Shown here piece after piece: positions 53,230-64,000 of a DNA stretch of 64,000 nucleotides. This DNA is from Cenococcum geophilum 1.58 (lineage: Eukaryota > Ascomycota > Dothideomycetes > Gloniales > Gloniaceae): assembly GCA_001692895.1 (NCBI GenBank), contig KV748199.1:682001-746000 (forward strand). Reading direction: 5' to 3'. Numbering within the stretch: position 1 is the first letter of the stretch; every line of letters begins with the position of its first letter. Position numbers and translations under genes: made by a program. The notes beneath the pieces were generated by a model, which was not told the origin of the DNA, did not search any database, and saw only the letters and a list, made by a program, of their open reading frames with translations.

Positions 53230-56200
53230 CCTGCCCACTTCCTAAGAGGACTTGGTGTCGATGGTAGATAGTGTTATGTTGAGATCAAGAGGATTACGCT
53301 TCACGGGCATAGATTTGAGCAAGCGTCACTGATTTGTGGGGGTGATTGAGGATTGATGAGGGAGATGCCAAAACAAAGACTATGTGAAAAATATCGGCAA
53401 GGCGTAGGCTTTAAGGTATAGTACTGTCGTAGGAGAAAGGGTAACGAAGTACAGGTGGAAGTTCTGTGAGGTGTGGTCGTGTGTTGTAGAGGTTTGCAAG
53501 CAAAGAGGCAGGCCGAATAATCGTCATATGGCTTAACCGAATCAGGACGGACGTTAGCCGCACCACTGCCTGGACCGCGACTTCACCAGGCTGCACCGAG
53601 CCGCCAACCCCTTCAACAGGATTCACGGAAGCGACGAACGATTCACGCCACGGCCATCGAATGCCAGCCTTGGGTGAGCTCTCACCTTACTGCGCCTCAG
53701 CCAGGAACCCTGTCTGGTGGGCTGTGTCGTGAGTGCCCCTCCCAAGGCTATCAAGCCAAGCGCGAAAACGCCTGCTTCGAAGAGGACAAGCTAGACAGTG
53801 AATGCGCCGGGCGTAGTAGGAAGAATCCTCTAGGTGCCTGGGCCAAGGCAGGTATGTATTGAGATATCTAGAACCAGCCCTGTTGAAAACTTGTGTGGAT
53901 ATGGTAAAGACACTGCAAGGGGCACGGGGCTGCAACCCAAGCGTCAAAGAATGAGAAATTGTGCTGGCGGCTTGCTGTGGCTGGATGTCCAGAATTTATG
54001 TATAGGCTGCCAATTGAATTTCAATGTTTGTAGTTTTGTGCATACCGATCCTCCTTTTATGCCTTGACAATCACAGATGTTTGAATTCACGCAAACCAAG
54101 TGCTCTCGAAATGGACATCCGGTGAGACATCTGTTTAGAGTGTCCCCTGCGGCTTGAGTCGTATTTACAATACTCCAGGGGCATGCTAACCCTACAAATA
54201 GTAAATGTCCATGGCCAAGGACCTGGGCTTTATTCTTCCAGTTGTCAGAACCGCGAGCACTCCGCTAACAGCTCTTCCGTTTCCACATCAGCAATGCCTT
54301 CTTTCATTCCACTCTTCTCAAACAACAAGCCTATGGCCACCGACAACAAGCAGGCCTTTAGACAACGCCACTCAGTCGGTGATAGGTAATGGAAATAGGT
54401 AATAGAAATAAGTAGTGAGACATGTGATGGCAAGAAACAGGGTGGTGAGTCATAAGGTAACGCAAGCTTTGGTACCGGTAGTCGGTTACACCATAGCAGT
54501 GACTCTTCCGATGGTGGACCAAGGAAATATGTTTCGACAAGCTAATAACAAGGCCACGCCGTTTCCCATAAGTACTAGGGACTAGGGGCCAGATCAATGG
54601 ATAAGAGCTTGGGAAATATACTAGAGTCGGGGGCCCCCAATGCTATACCGTCCGTGTTGAGCTTCGAATTAGGATGAACATCGGCATCCATGAAATTCCT
54701 TTAGCTCCCCTCCAACGGCACCCGTGTTTCTGGTTGCCACAGCACGTGTGCGTACAACGATATCGTGACTACATCATTCACTCCAGGTAGCTTGGTAGGC
54801 CCAGTCAATCCTTAGGTCTGTCTAAAGGCCCCACCGACCGTATCCTTGAAAGTCAGCAGATAGTTAGACCAGGAATCTTATCCCGGCCAAAGCCATTCTT
54901 AAAAAAGGATGTTCATGCCATGAACCCCGTGGATTCGATTTCTCAGAGACTTTCTATAACTACCCAATAGCATTGTCAATCATTCGCGACACTGCTACGA
55001 CACCGAGCCTGGGAGGTCCAGCTCAATGGCCACAGCTACTTGGAGCTCTGCGGGATGCCTTGCTGTATATTTTCGGGATAATCTAACACGACAACAGCAC
55101 ACCCAGGACCAGCATTTCATCAGCAAATATGGCCTCTTGGGATGAAACCTCTTAATATCTTCAAACCATCTCGCTTTGGAGATGATACTCATATTGATGG
55201 GTTCAAATTCCGGGATACCAGTATGCGGGAAGTACTGCCGAGTACCTGGAACAGTCTCATTTCATGGAAAATTAGTTCCGATTTTTGCTGTTTCTGTTCG
55301 TCCTAGCATTTCCACTATTCAAGACATTACTAGAGCGCTTCACCAGTTGTTTCGACACTTCTGGCGGTCCTTTCTTGACATCTCTTCGTATCATACCCAT
55401 GAATCTTAATCGCCATTTTTTTTCCAAGTATATCCCGCGTTAACTAGTCGTGGGTAAGAGTAAAAGAGTAACGTATTGAGAAGTTATTGTCAGAGGATCT
55501 CCAATCACCATGCCTCGCGGGTTTATAACCATTCCTATCGTCAACAAGTCCTGAGTTTAATCTCGTACCAAGCGGGTTGAAATTGTAATTCAGTCATCCT
55601 GGGGTTTCGGAAACAACAAAATTGTTCCTTTAAGCCATACGTCCTTGATCGGCAAGCTAATTTTCGGGTTTCGAACTTGTCTTATGTTTCAGTGAGACAA
55701 CTCTCAGGTGATCTCTTTGGGCAGCGGCCACAAGAGCCATTACACACAGGAGTTCTTACACTCGACGTCACAGCCGATTGTCATCATCGCAACATACCAT
55801 TAGAATCCACAAGATGAAAGACCGAGTTTATTTGACTACTTTCCCAAAATCTGTACCTCTTGGAAAGCACCAGTCCGGCTTTCTTTGAGCGGAGGAGCGT
55901 ACCTTAATGCTGACAATCATGCTGTACACGACAAGAACTTTCTGGAGATAGACAATCCTTAGGACCCGGGGAGCATATTGAATAGATATTGTAGGACGGC
56001 CGCTCGCGGTTTGGTGTTTGCGCAACCAAAATGCAACCCTTCGATGTCATTTGAAGCTGCCAAGAGACATGGAGCGGGAACGACCCCGTCGAAGCAAAAG
56101 AGTTTAGAAGCTGCATTGTGAGGGACCCCAGCTCGAAAATTTATGGAACTGAGCGATTACTATTTCGGCAAGTTTACACTTAGCAATACATCAGTGGTTT

Positions 56201-57834
56201 GGGCCAGCATGTATCCCGGCACTTATGCAAGCATAACTACAGGCACACTACAGTCGTCCTTCCAAAATTAGTAAAATGTTTATATAGGTTACTTTGTTCC
56301 CGGACAGTATAATCCGATGCTGGCGCTAGAAAATTTGTGGGAGGTGCTTCCTCCTAGACGATTACAGCCTCTAGGCATTGCCGAAAGGATTCTGATTACC
56401 AACAGATAGCGCAACTGCAGGGTGCTTCTCCTGCTGTCTGGTTTCTGGGCTTATATTTGTTTAGGGTTCCAATATGCCTCGGCAGCCTCATTGAACTCAG
56501 GAAAGACACCTAGCTAATGATTTTAGATCCTGAAGTTAGCCGTGGTATTAAAATGTAGCTAGACTCGGTACGAAGGGAGTTTCATCCCGTAAAGCATACC
56601 TGGGATACCTTCGACGACATCTACTAGGTTGCTAGTGGGAAGGCTTTCGGATAGCGACGTGATAGACAGGATGCACTAGACGGCTATCTGACCTTTGAAG
56701 GACACCAGCGAGCAGTGCGTTACAGTGTATTTACCCAGACTCCTGCACAGTCACGTACCAAGGACGCTCCTTCAGTCTATTACAACAGCCCCTAGTCGTG
56801 TCTCAATATCTTATGGATCAATGGAGGAGGTAAATTAAGTACTTTAGGCGTAGCCCTCCGGAAGTGGTATCCATTTGGTCAGCAAGTTCGCTAGCACCGG
56901 GAGCGGAATTAAAAGTCTATTAAATCAACTTCTATTTCAAAGCACGAAACCACGAACACATTTTGATCCGCTTGCGTTGCACGCTCAAGAACCAAATGCA
57001 AAGAAAAGAACTAATATAGCTCCTTAAGTCGGCGCATTTAACTCCTCTACACCTCTGCAAACCGTCAATCGTCAACCATCCCGAGCCTTATCCTACTATG
57101 AAATGGACACTTGCATCTTGCAGAATGCAAGTAATAAATTTTCGGTAGTACCGATCTACTCATAGTGATGATTATCCTCAAATTACATCGTGCACTATGT
57201 GTAAATAGTGAACTATCGTTAGAGGCACAGCGTAGGAGAGAATCCAGAACATTTCAAAAGGAAGAGCTTGACGTTGACAAACACAACATTTGAGATTCCT
57301 GGGAAGGACCTCAATCGATCTGTGGCCTGCTAAGCTGACAGCAGCAGGTCATACGATTGTGAGTAACTAAAATCCGAGCAGATTAACCGCTATATCTCCG
57401 CACCACTAGCGCAGCCGGAGTGCAGGATCCTAGTTTAAACCCGCATATTCTCACGACTACACGCATATTAAGCAGCTGGACCCCTGTAAATACCCTTTTT
57501 CAACAGCAGCTCAACATCGCGACGATCATCAAGAAGGCAAGTACTTGCCAATCATCGAATGTATCTAGAATCCTGGCCTTGATTAAACAAACGATCGTGG
57601 TGACGACAGCTGTATATGTGGGATGCCATGAAGGCTAAGAGTCACTTCTGCTCAACGCAATAACGTTCGTGTACGGAGAGGGATGAGAAAATACCCGACG
57701 AGGTGCAGTATGTGGCTAAGCAGAGTGCTTCATGAAGACGAAGGCAATGAGGATTAGGTACTATTGTATTGCATAAGCAGGTGCTGGTGCAGTAATTATT
57801 TTTCTTCAGCAGCTATCTAAGTTTTCAGGTACAT
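53230..57834. other. 4.6 kb without a recognised gene
   Basis: Starts with the phosphatase promoter region (to about 53.6 kb). The remainder has short frames on both strands; none could be linked by splicing to a known family. Pieces such as PSLGGPAQWPQLLGALRDALLY near 54999 and GDDTHIDGFKFRDTS near 55177 look protein-like but remain unassigned and may be pseudogene debris. Confidence 0.4.
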
Positions 57835-58595
57835 TAGGCTTGCTGTCAGCATGTGTTGGGATCATGAAATCGACAAAAGTACTTCAAAGTGGCAGCGTCC
57901 TAGCTCGCGGCGTTACGATTGCCACTAGATATTGCGCCATCAGATGGCAGTTTTAGGACAGGGATGCACAAGAATGGGAAAAAGGGGAAAATCAGGTTCT
58001 CAACTACACCATGGTTCAGATTAGGCTGCTACCTCTTTTAGCGGCGACCTTTGCTCTACATTTTACTGGAAAGAACATGATGCAACTGTATCAGGAGAAT
58101 AAAAAAAAAGATGAGTCAAGGTGGTCAGGCCGGGTCTACCCTGAAGGGCGCTGGCCCAGAAGGAACCTACTCTGGAAGTGAGCTCCTGGCTGACTTGCAT
58201 GCAACGTCGTGCGGTCTTAAGTCACTAGCTATTTCGATCGTGGCCGATGGCCTTGAAGTGTGCCGAAGAGCTTGCGGGGGCCACGGATGTAGTAGCTTCA
58301 GTGGCATTCAGCCGTGGTATTCTGATTATCCCCAACCACGACTTGGGAAGGCGATAATTATATGTTGACCCAACAGGTTGCGCGTTATGTGAGTTTTCTT
58401 TTGCACATGTGGATGAATCCTACCCGAATTCCTCTCCAGAGCCGATATGGGGGCCATCTTTGATATTATTGGCAATGACGAAGATCTTGTCGCGGCATTC
58501 GCATGGCGCCGAGCTGAATCCGCTAAATGCGATTACGGCCGATCCTTATCCCGACGTGGCGTGTTGTTCAACGACTCGAGTTCGAAAGTAAGCTT
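57835..58595 (+). pseudogene. Acyl-CoA oxidase, C-terminal half, pseudogene
   Basis: Peroxisomal fatty-acyl-CoA oxidase (first step of beta-oxidation), here decayed. In order it reads VLARGVTIATRYCAIR (about 57897), NQVLNYTMVQIRLLPLLA, FALHFTGKNMMQLYQEN, ADLHATSCGLKSLAISIVADG and RRACGGHGCSSFSG (about 58266), then TTTWEGDNYMLTQQVARY and DIIGNDEDLVAAFAWRRAE near 58480. Lesions: TAG at 57954-57956 in RWQF*DRDA (CAG-to-TAG would fit), a frameshift at the A9 run 58101-58109, and another near 58325-58335. A GT-AG intron (58389-58439, 51 bp) is still recognisable, so this is a decayed genomic copy rather than a retrocopy. The N-terminal flavin-binding half is not found upstream. A functional paralogue would be expected elsewhere. 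Confidence 0.85.
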
Positions 58596-59012
58596 TGAGG
58601 CTGTAAGATGACGTTTAGAGCATGCTTGGTGTTGTACATAATTGGTCTACATAGACTTCCTCAACAATAGGTACGAATACGGAATACGAGCAAAATTCCG
58701 GTCAGAGCTTGGTGTTGAAGTGACTGCAGCCAAGCCTTTTTTTTGTGAGCCACTTACGGTATGCCCTACAACGCTGAGTTTAGGCAGGTATTTGACCACG
58801 TCAAGCTTTACATTCTAGAAGCTAGGAACCCGGCGTCGGCTTGCAAATCCCGCGCGACCCGCGTCTCGCGTGTGAAGAAGATGCGAGTTCTATGGACAAA
58901 CAGTGATCTTCAGGTACAGTAATCTCAAGCTTGGCCTGAGTCAAAGCTCCTGTGAAATATAAATCAACCTACGGACCCTACCTATGTGATATTGAAATAC
59001 CTAAATGCAAAA
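58596..59012. other. Intergenic upstream of the phosphatase
   Basis: May hold the last eroded codons of the acyl-CoA oxidase relic, then the promoter of the phosphatase gene. No feature recognised. Confidence 0.4.
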
Positions 59013-59913
59013 ATGGCGTCCAACGACCAAGAATACAGTCTCTCGGAGCTCGTCAATACAGATATTAGAGCTCCCATCCCAACCCCTATTGTCGAGCAAG
59101 TCCTCTGCAAGGAGCCATTCACAGCTGTCCCGGGAGTTATCAACATTCGCGACTTGGGCGTCTATGCTTCACCATTCATCGGCCGGGGTGTCGCCTATCG
59201 TTGTGGTGCGCTCAGCCAGCTCACCGATGAAGGCAAGACCATTCTGGCAAAAGATCTTGGCATCAAACTGATTTTGAACCTTCGCTCGGGAACTGAAACA
59301 AGCAAGGACCCAGAGCCAGATATCGAAGGTGTCAAATCACTTTGGCTGCCGTGCACTCAACAACCCCTGCCAGTTGATCTGAATGACTTTGTAGGAGACG
59401 ATGGCAAGAAAGGGTATCTTAAGATGTATGGTGACGTGTTAGACATTTACAAACCCAGCTTTAGGGCTGTGCTGGAGCATTTGAAGGACGACCGAGGGCC
59501 GGTCTTGTTTCATTGTTCTGGTGAAATTTACCCCTTATGGTTTCATAGTAAACAAAGTCCTGACGTGTCAATTCTAAAATCTAGCTGGCAAGGACCGCAC
59601 AGGTATATTGGCCGCCGTTCTTATGGGGCTCGCAGGATGCTCCCACGATACCATCGCCCAAGATTATGCTCTCTCTCGTATTGGGATCGAGCCTCACCGG
59701 GAGACGCTACTCAAGATCCTGTCGCAGTGGGGGAAGGATTGGGATAGGAACACACCTGGAATGGCAGAATTCTCTGCGATTAAAGGCAGTATCATGAAAA
59801 CAGTTATGGAGATGGTGGATGAGAAGTATGGCGGGATGGGAGGGTATGTAAAGCACGAACTAGGATTTTCCGGTGAGGAGATTGAGAAGATCAGGGCGAA
59901 CTTGAAGAGATGA
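59013..59913 (+). CDS. Tyrosine/serine protein phosphatase (Y_phosphatase3 family)
   Basis: Single-domain Cys-based phosphatase related to bacterial/fungal LipA/MptpB-like enzymes. Exons are 59013-59520 and 59585-59913 with a 64-bp intron; the product is 278 residues. Landmarks are the INIRDLGVYASP motif near residue 47, the RCGALSQLTDEG segment, LILNLRSGTE, and the P-loop HCSAGKDRTG, rebuilt exactly across the intron (catalytic C168, R174). After it come ILAAVLMGLAGCSHDTIAQDYALS and a C-terminal helical domain. The first in-frame ATG is at 58986, nine codons upstream; I chose 59013 (MASNDQEYSL) as the usual start context, and this remains uncertain. Substrate could be protein phosphotyrosine or phosphoinositide. 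The frame is intact. Confidence 0.9.
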
Positions 59914-60355
59914 ATGGTTTTTAAAGATAGTCGCCCTGCCACGTATTTGAAGCATCGTTCTCCAGAATTCGCTTCCGTGCCTGAGTATGCGATTACGAAC
60001 ATCGTCACAGGTTCGCAGCGTCTCATTTGCGCCCTCCATCCGCACCCTTCATCCGTATGACAGCGCTTGCTTCCTCGAACCAATGCGGTTGCTCTAGAGC
60101 ATGTAGCAAGCGAATCCTCTCTTCCCTCTCTATTCAGCATGTTCCTTGCGGATCCTGCGTCCGCGCATGTTGTGGCGCCGGTCAATCCCAGCCTCGTCAT
60201 TTCATCCACAACCTTCAAGTAATCCACGCTCCCTACCAGCCATCCTATAGTCCACCTCTTCCCTTATCCAAATTAAACCTTTACATTCTATATACAGCTT
60301 GAATATTCTTAATATTATTTTCTCTACAACTTACGAACGAAGCATTCAGAATCCA
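59914..60355. other. Intergenic, nothing recognised
   Basis: 442 bp between two tandem genes. Pyrimidine-rich tracts and ttccttatccaa precede the downstream ATG. No other feature seen. Confidence 0.45.
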
Positions 60356-61994
60356 ATGCGGCACCTAATCAGCCTCCTCTCCCTCCCGAATAGCCTCCTA
60401 CTACTCCTCTCCGTGTCCCCTTCGCCGGTTACTCCAGAGGAACCGTGGCCCTATAACCTGCCGAAGCATCTGAAATACTTTCCTGAGGATGAGGTGCATA
60501 TCAAGAGAGGTCTTAAGATCCAGGAGCGGCTAGCAAGGGAATCTCCAATTAGCGTAAAGAAAATGAGTACAGATGAAGGTGAAATGTTCTTCCTGGACTA
60601 TTGGCTGTTTGAAGGGGAGCAAGATATGGAAAACACAGACCGGAGAGGTCCATTAAATCTGGGGCGGAGAGAGCAGGATTTCTCGCAGCATCCTTATAAC
60701 TGGTCGAGTTCGGACGAGCTTTCAAACAATTCAAATGCTTCATTACCTATTTTCTCATCATTAAGGCTGCACTCGGACCAAACTGGTCTACGTGGATTCT
60801 ACCACCGCTATATCCAACGCGACACATTATTCGGCCGCGACTTCAGGTGTCCGGACGGGACTAGCAACTGCTCTTCGATAGGACAGCCCGACAGCTGCTG
60901 CTCTACCACAGATTCGTGCATTAGCATCACCGACACTGGATATGGTACCGTTGGTTGCTGTCCAATTGGGCAGACTTGTGCCGGCTCGATCTCGTGTGAT
61001 ACAGCCAATGGATACTCTAGTTGTCCTGATAGTCCGAATGGAGGGTGCTGTTTGCCTGGCTACGGATGTATTGATGTTGGGTGTAAGTAAAACCACAGCA
61101 GCAGATCTAATATCGGACTCACATAGGCATTCTCAGGTGTAATAACTGTTACATCAACCACAACGGCTATGGCACCTACTGCAACCGTTATAGCAAGCTC
61201 CTCATCATCTCTGCTAGCCTCGTCGTCTGCTGCAGTGTCATCCATAGTAGTTTCATCTCTCACACCTATTTCAAGCACTGCTATCGTTGTTGTACCGACC
61301 ACACCAAGCTCTTCATCCGCCTACACCTGCAGCTCCGGTTGGCATAGCTGTCCGGCCAGCTTAGGGGGTGGCTGCTGCCAATCTGGCCGGGACTGTGGCT
61401 CTGGAATAATATGCCCAGGGGGCTCTACAAGTGCACTGAGTAGCATCGCTCCGTCTGCTCCTGTTCGCCCTACGAGCGACTCTGTGACTAGCGTCACAAC
61501 CACAATATCCGCAAGCTCATCCATCTCACTTTGTCCCACGGGTTTCTATGTGTGCAGCGCTTACTACCCAACCGGCTGTTGTAGAGTTGGTCGGGATTGT
61601 GCCACTTCTAGCTGCCCTACGACTGCTAGCACGAGGGTTGTTGTGAGTAATGGAATCACTATCATAGCGCCAAGTGGCGCAAGTTTTGCCACAACCGCAG
61701 CTATTCAGGGAGGTACTTGCCCTAGTGGTTGGTACAGTTGCGCGGCTAGTCTTGGGGGCAATTGTTGTCTAGAGTAAGTCCTTTCAAACACTAACGATTT
61801 TGTAAACTTCCGTACTAATATATTATTCGTCTAGTGGTTATTCATGTGGCGCACAATGTACAGCTACTGGAACTGGTGGCCAGACGCAAGTTGCTGGCAA
61901 GGTTGCTCCGAGTGCCGCTAATAATGTTGGGATGTGGATGTGGCCAATGGTTGCAGGTGCAGTAGTCGTTGGTATTGGGATGATCATCTTGTAA
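60356..61994 (+). CDS. Cysteine-rich GPI-anchored cell-surface protein
   Basis: Secreted, predicted wall- or membrane-anchored protein, function unknown. Exons are 60356-61082, 61137-61773 and 61835-61994; introns are 54 and 61 bp; the product is 507 residues. The start MRHLISLLSLPNSLLLLLSV is a signal peptide. A non-repetitive acidic/basic region follows (about 25-160). A first Cys-rich block spans about 163-243 (CPDGTSNC ... CCLPGYGCIDVGC). Three similar units come next, separated by Ser/Thr-rich linkers likely to be O-glycosylated: CSSGWHSCPASLGGGCC (about 304), CPTGFYVCSAYYPTGCC (about 374) and CPSGWYSCAASLGGNCC (about 433). The C-terminus has a small-residue site and a hydrophobic end (MWPMVAGAVVVGIGMIIL), a typical GPI signal. 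The ATG at 60299 adds 19 non-signal residues; I chose 60356 because it opens the signal peptide. Confidence 0.85.
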
Positions 61995-63018
61995 AGTATG
62001 AAAATAAATGATATAGGAGTCGGATAATTTCCGTTTCAATTATCTTCAAATGAATAAAAAAACACTGTTTCACACGCCTTTATAACGCGCTACCGTTAAA
62101 GCTATTGATTAACGCGGAGAAGCAAGATGGAACCTGCCCTAACATCTATGAACTATATCCAAACCCCGACTTTTATGGAAGCACGCTCTCCAAACACTCA
62201 TTCTTCGATGTGAGGCCTCCAGCAGAAGAGAGTACTTGCCACACAACACCATCTGTATTCAGAGATGGTGGTTTCTCCCCACTCCAGGCCGTCAGTTCAA
62301 ATCGAAACGAATCTCTTCCACTGTCTTTTGCTTGGTTTTATACACTCTTGATGAACAGCGACTGTTGCGGGGGTGCGGGCCAACTGGGGAGACATGGATA
62401 GGCTCGGTGATTGAATTCAGTTCCAATGTCTCCATTCCCAGACTCGATATCCTTGTCAACTATGTTGACGTCAGTTGGGGCACTTTTAATGAGGTGGTTT
62501 AATGTAAAGGGTAAAGATGATGCCCATTTGCCCTGATTTCTTTCGTCGAAAGGCATGAAAGCGTGGTATTTTGAGCCGGCTAAACCTAACCTAGTATAAC
62601 CGATTGACTTTACATCATCTAGGAATCCAGGCGTACAGCCTGCGCAATAACGCTTCTTGAACCTATGCTAAAGCCTTGAGGAAGACAATCCAAGTGCAGT
62701 GGGCGAGTTGCTGGGTTTAAAATCCATTAGCCTTATATGAGTGGCTGTTAGCAAAGGCACAAATGACAATGGATTGCGTAAAGTATTGGCAAAGATGCGA
62801 ATTTTTCGAAAAGGAATATTTAGAAAGAAATCTCAGTTCGTTTGCCTTGATTACTGCTCACAGACTAAGGCAAACGAAGCTCGTGTATATGATCTATAAC
62901 CTTGGAAATAACGGTTTGCACCGAGGCTAGGACTCATATAATGGGTCTATCCGGGTTCACTGTCTGCAGAATTACTCATGTCATGGTTACCTGGAAATCC
63001 GTCAGAAAGTATGGTAGA
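61995..63018. other. 1 kb intergenic, nothing recognised
   Basis: Convergent gap between the GPI-protein gene and glutathione reductase. A 98-codon frame at 62105 has no recognisable motif. Near 62786-62900 the sequence carries short inverted pieces (tttgccttga ... aaggcaaacg) of unknown meaning. Confidence 0.4.
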
Positions 63019-64000
63019 CTAATTCTTCACAAAACTTACAAGCTCTTCAGCTGAGACGGGGTGGATGGCCTGCAAAAGCAAGTAAGGCAATCAGCTTTGG
63101 TCCGATCCTGGTAGATCACGGAAGATCACACTTACAACACACCGATCAAAGTCAGCCTTTGTTGCTCCCATCCTAACTGCAACAGCGAAGCCTTGCAAAA
63201 TCTCACTACTACCAACTCCCATAATATGCAGCCCAACAACTCTCATATTTGGACCTTCACAAACGATCTTGTAAGCTGTGGGACCCTTGTTTTCCTGATC
63301 CATCATGGCATAGTACATTGCTGTAAACTCGGTCTTGTACACCTTGACGGTATCTCCGTACTTCTCTCTAGCAGCTGGCTCGGTTAAGCCGACACTTCCT
63401 ATTTCCGGATGGGCAAAGACAACGGAAGGAATATTGCTGTATTCGAGATGTGCATCCTTCTGTCCCCCAAAAAGTCGGTCACTGAGACGGCGCCCGGCTG
63501 CAATAGCTACAGGAGTCAGTTCGAACCCGCGGTCACAGACGTCGCCCAAAGCGTATATGTTTTCTACATTAGTGTTCTGGTATTCATCAACGATGATATG
63601 CCCCTTCTCGTTAAGTTTGATGCCGAGGTTATCAATTTTCAGACCCTCAATCATAGGTTTGCGCCCAACAGCCCAGAGCACGCAGTCAACCTCGATTGTG
63701 CTCTCCTTATCCCCTTCTTTGTAATGCACCCTCTTGATACCATTGCCCAGGTCATCAACTTTGGTGATTTGAGAACCTTTATGAAGTTGAATGCCTTGCC
63801 TCTCGTATTCTGCAGTGACCTTGTCTTGGATCATGGAGTCGAAAGTCCGCAATAGTGTGTTTCCACGAATAAAGAAATGGACCTCGGTTCCAAGAGCATG
63901 TAGCATGCCCGACATTTCTACGCCGATGTAGCCGGCACCGCTTACGGCAATTTTCTTGGGCCGATCTTCAAGGTCAAAAAAGCCATCACTGTCGATGCAA
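63019..64000 (-). CDS. GLR1: Glutathione reductase, C-terminal part
   Basis: NADPH-dependent flavoenzyme that regenerates GSH from GSSG. Exons on the minus strand are (window edge) 64000-63136 and 63069-63019, with a 66-bp intron. The N-terminal FAD domain and the redox-active CxxxxC lie outside the window. Visible are the NADPH-binding turn SGAGYIGVEMSGML, ALGTEVHFFIRGNTLLRTFD, VLWAVGRKPM, the FAD-contacting ENIYALGDVCD, and the dimer-interface domain FAHPEIGSVGLTEPAAREKYG and MYYAMMDQENKGPTAYKIV. The last exon supplies AIHPVSAEEL, which carries the active-site His of the partner subunit (HP motif), and the end is SFVKN. Sequence features (RGNTLLRTFD) fit glutathione reductase rather than lipoamide dehydrogenase or thioredoxin reductase. 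Confidence 0.95.

Noticed and set aside
1-64000. Secondary-metabolite cluster, mating-type locus or Starship-type cargo element
   Set aside because: No polyketide synthase, NRPS, terpene cyclase, mating-type box, or YR/DUF3435 captain gene was seen. The genes are ordinary housekeeping functions separated by small transposons.

Overview
The window is nuclear DNA of a filamentous ascomycete (Pezizomycotina; I cannot fix the class). The evidence is a set of fungal-type genes split by short GT-AG introns (mostly 46-95 bp, some with a CTAAC-like branch site), a tRNA with a short intron, and decayed transposons between gene islands. I rebuilt exon structures by hand from reading frame and family conservation. 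Every complete model listed sums to a multiple of three, except ELP1, which does so only once a 73-bp duplication is discounted.

Layout. 0-10 kb is a dense housekeeping island: MTR4 (minus, runs off the left edge), COX8, ELP1, AGX1 (minus) and VPS29. 10-18 kb is gene-poor: a 585-bp inverted-repeat element with an 8-bp target duplication, an intron-bearing tRNA-Asp, a broken hAT transposase piece, then about 6 kb with nothing recognisable. 18-20.6 kb is GC-rich and leads into an Ecl1-type zinc-finger gene. 24-26.3 kb holds an uncharacterised low-complexity/coiled-coil gene, 27.1-27.8 kb a dispersed repeat. 29.9-32 kb has a myo-inositol-type transporter. 32.9-36.8 kb is PBP1/ataxin-2, divergent from BUD6 at 38.2-41.5 kb. 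42.5-45.6 kb is a transposon nest: a TA-flanked element, then a Harbinger-like MITE (TAA duplication) split by a non-LTR retroelement with its own 12-bp target duplication. LST8 (minus, 46.7-47.9 kb) is followed by a 5'-truncated LINE with an 18-bp target duplication. A PP2C phosphatase (PTC2/3 type, minus) lies at 51.3-53.2 kb. After 4.6 kb of empty sequence come an acyl-CoA oxidase pseudogene, a P-loop phosphatase, a cysteine-rich GPI-anchored protein and the 3' part of glutathione reductase (minus, runs off the right edge).

How the genes relate. There is no operon or biosynthetic cluster. Themes are RNA metabolism and translation (MTR4, ELP1, PBP1, tRNA-Asp), TOR-linked growth and lifespan (LST8, PBP1, ECL1 family), membrane traffic and polarity (VPS29, BUD6), and organelle/redox metabolism (COX8, AGX1, GLR1, decayed acyl-CoA oxidase). 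The most notable signals are the frame-breaking 73-bp tandem duplication in ELP1, the dated transposon nest, an ORF1-only LINE, a GC-AG intron in the PP2C gene and the acyl-CoA oxidase pseudogene. I did not find a convincing undescribed biological system.
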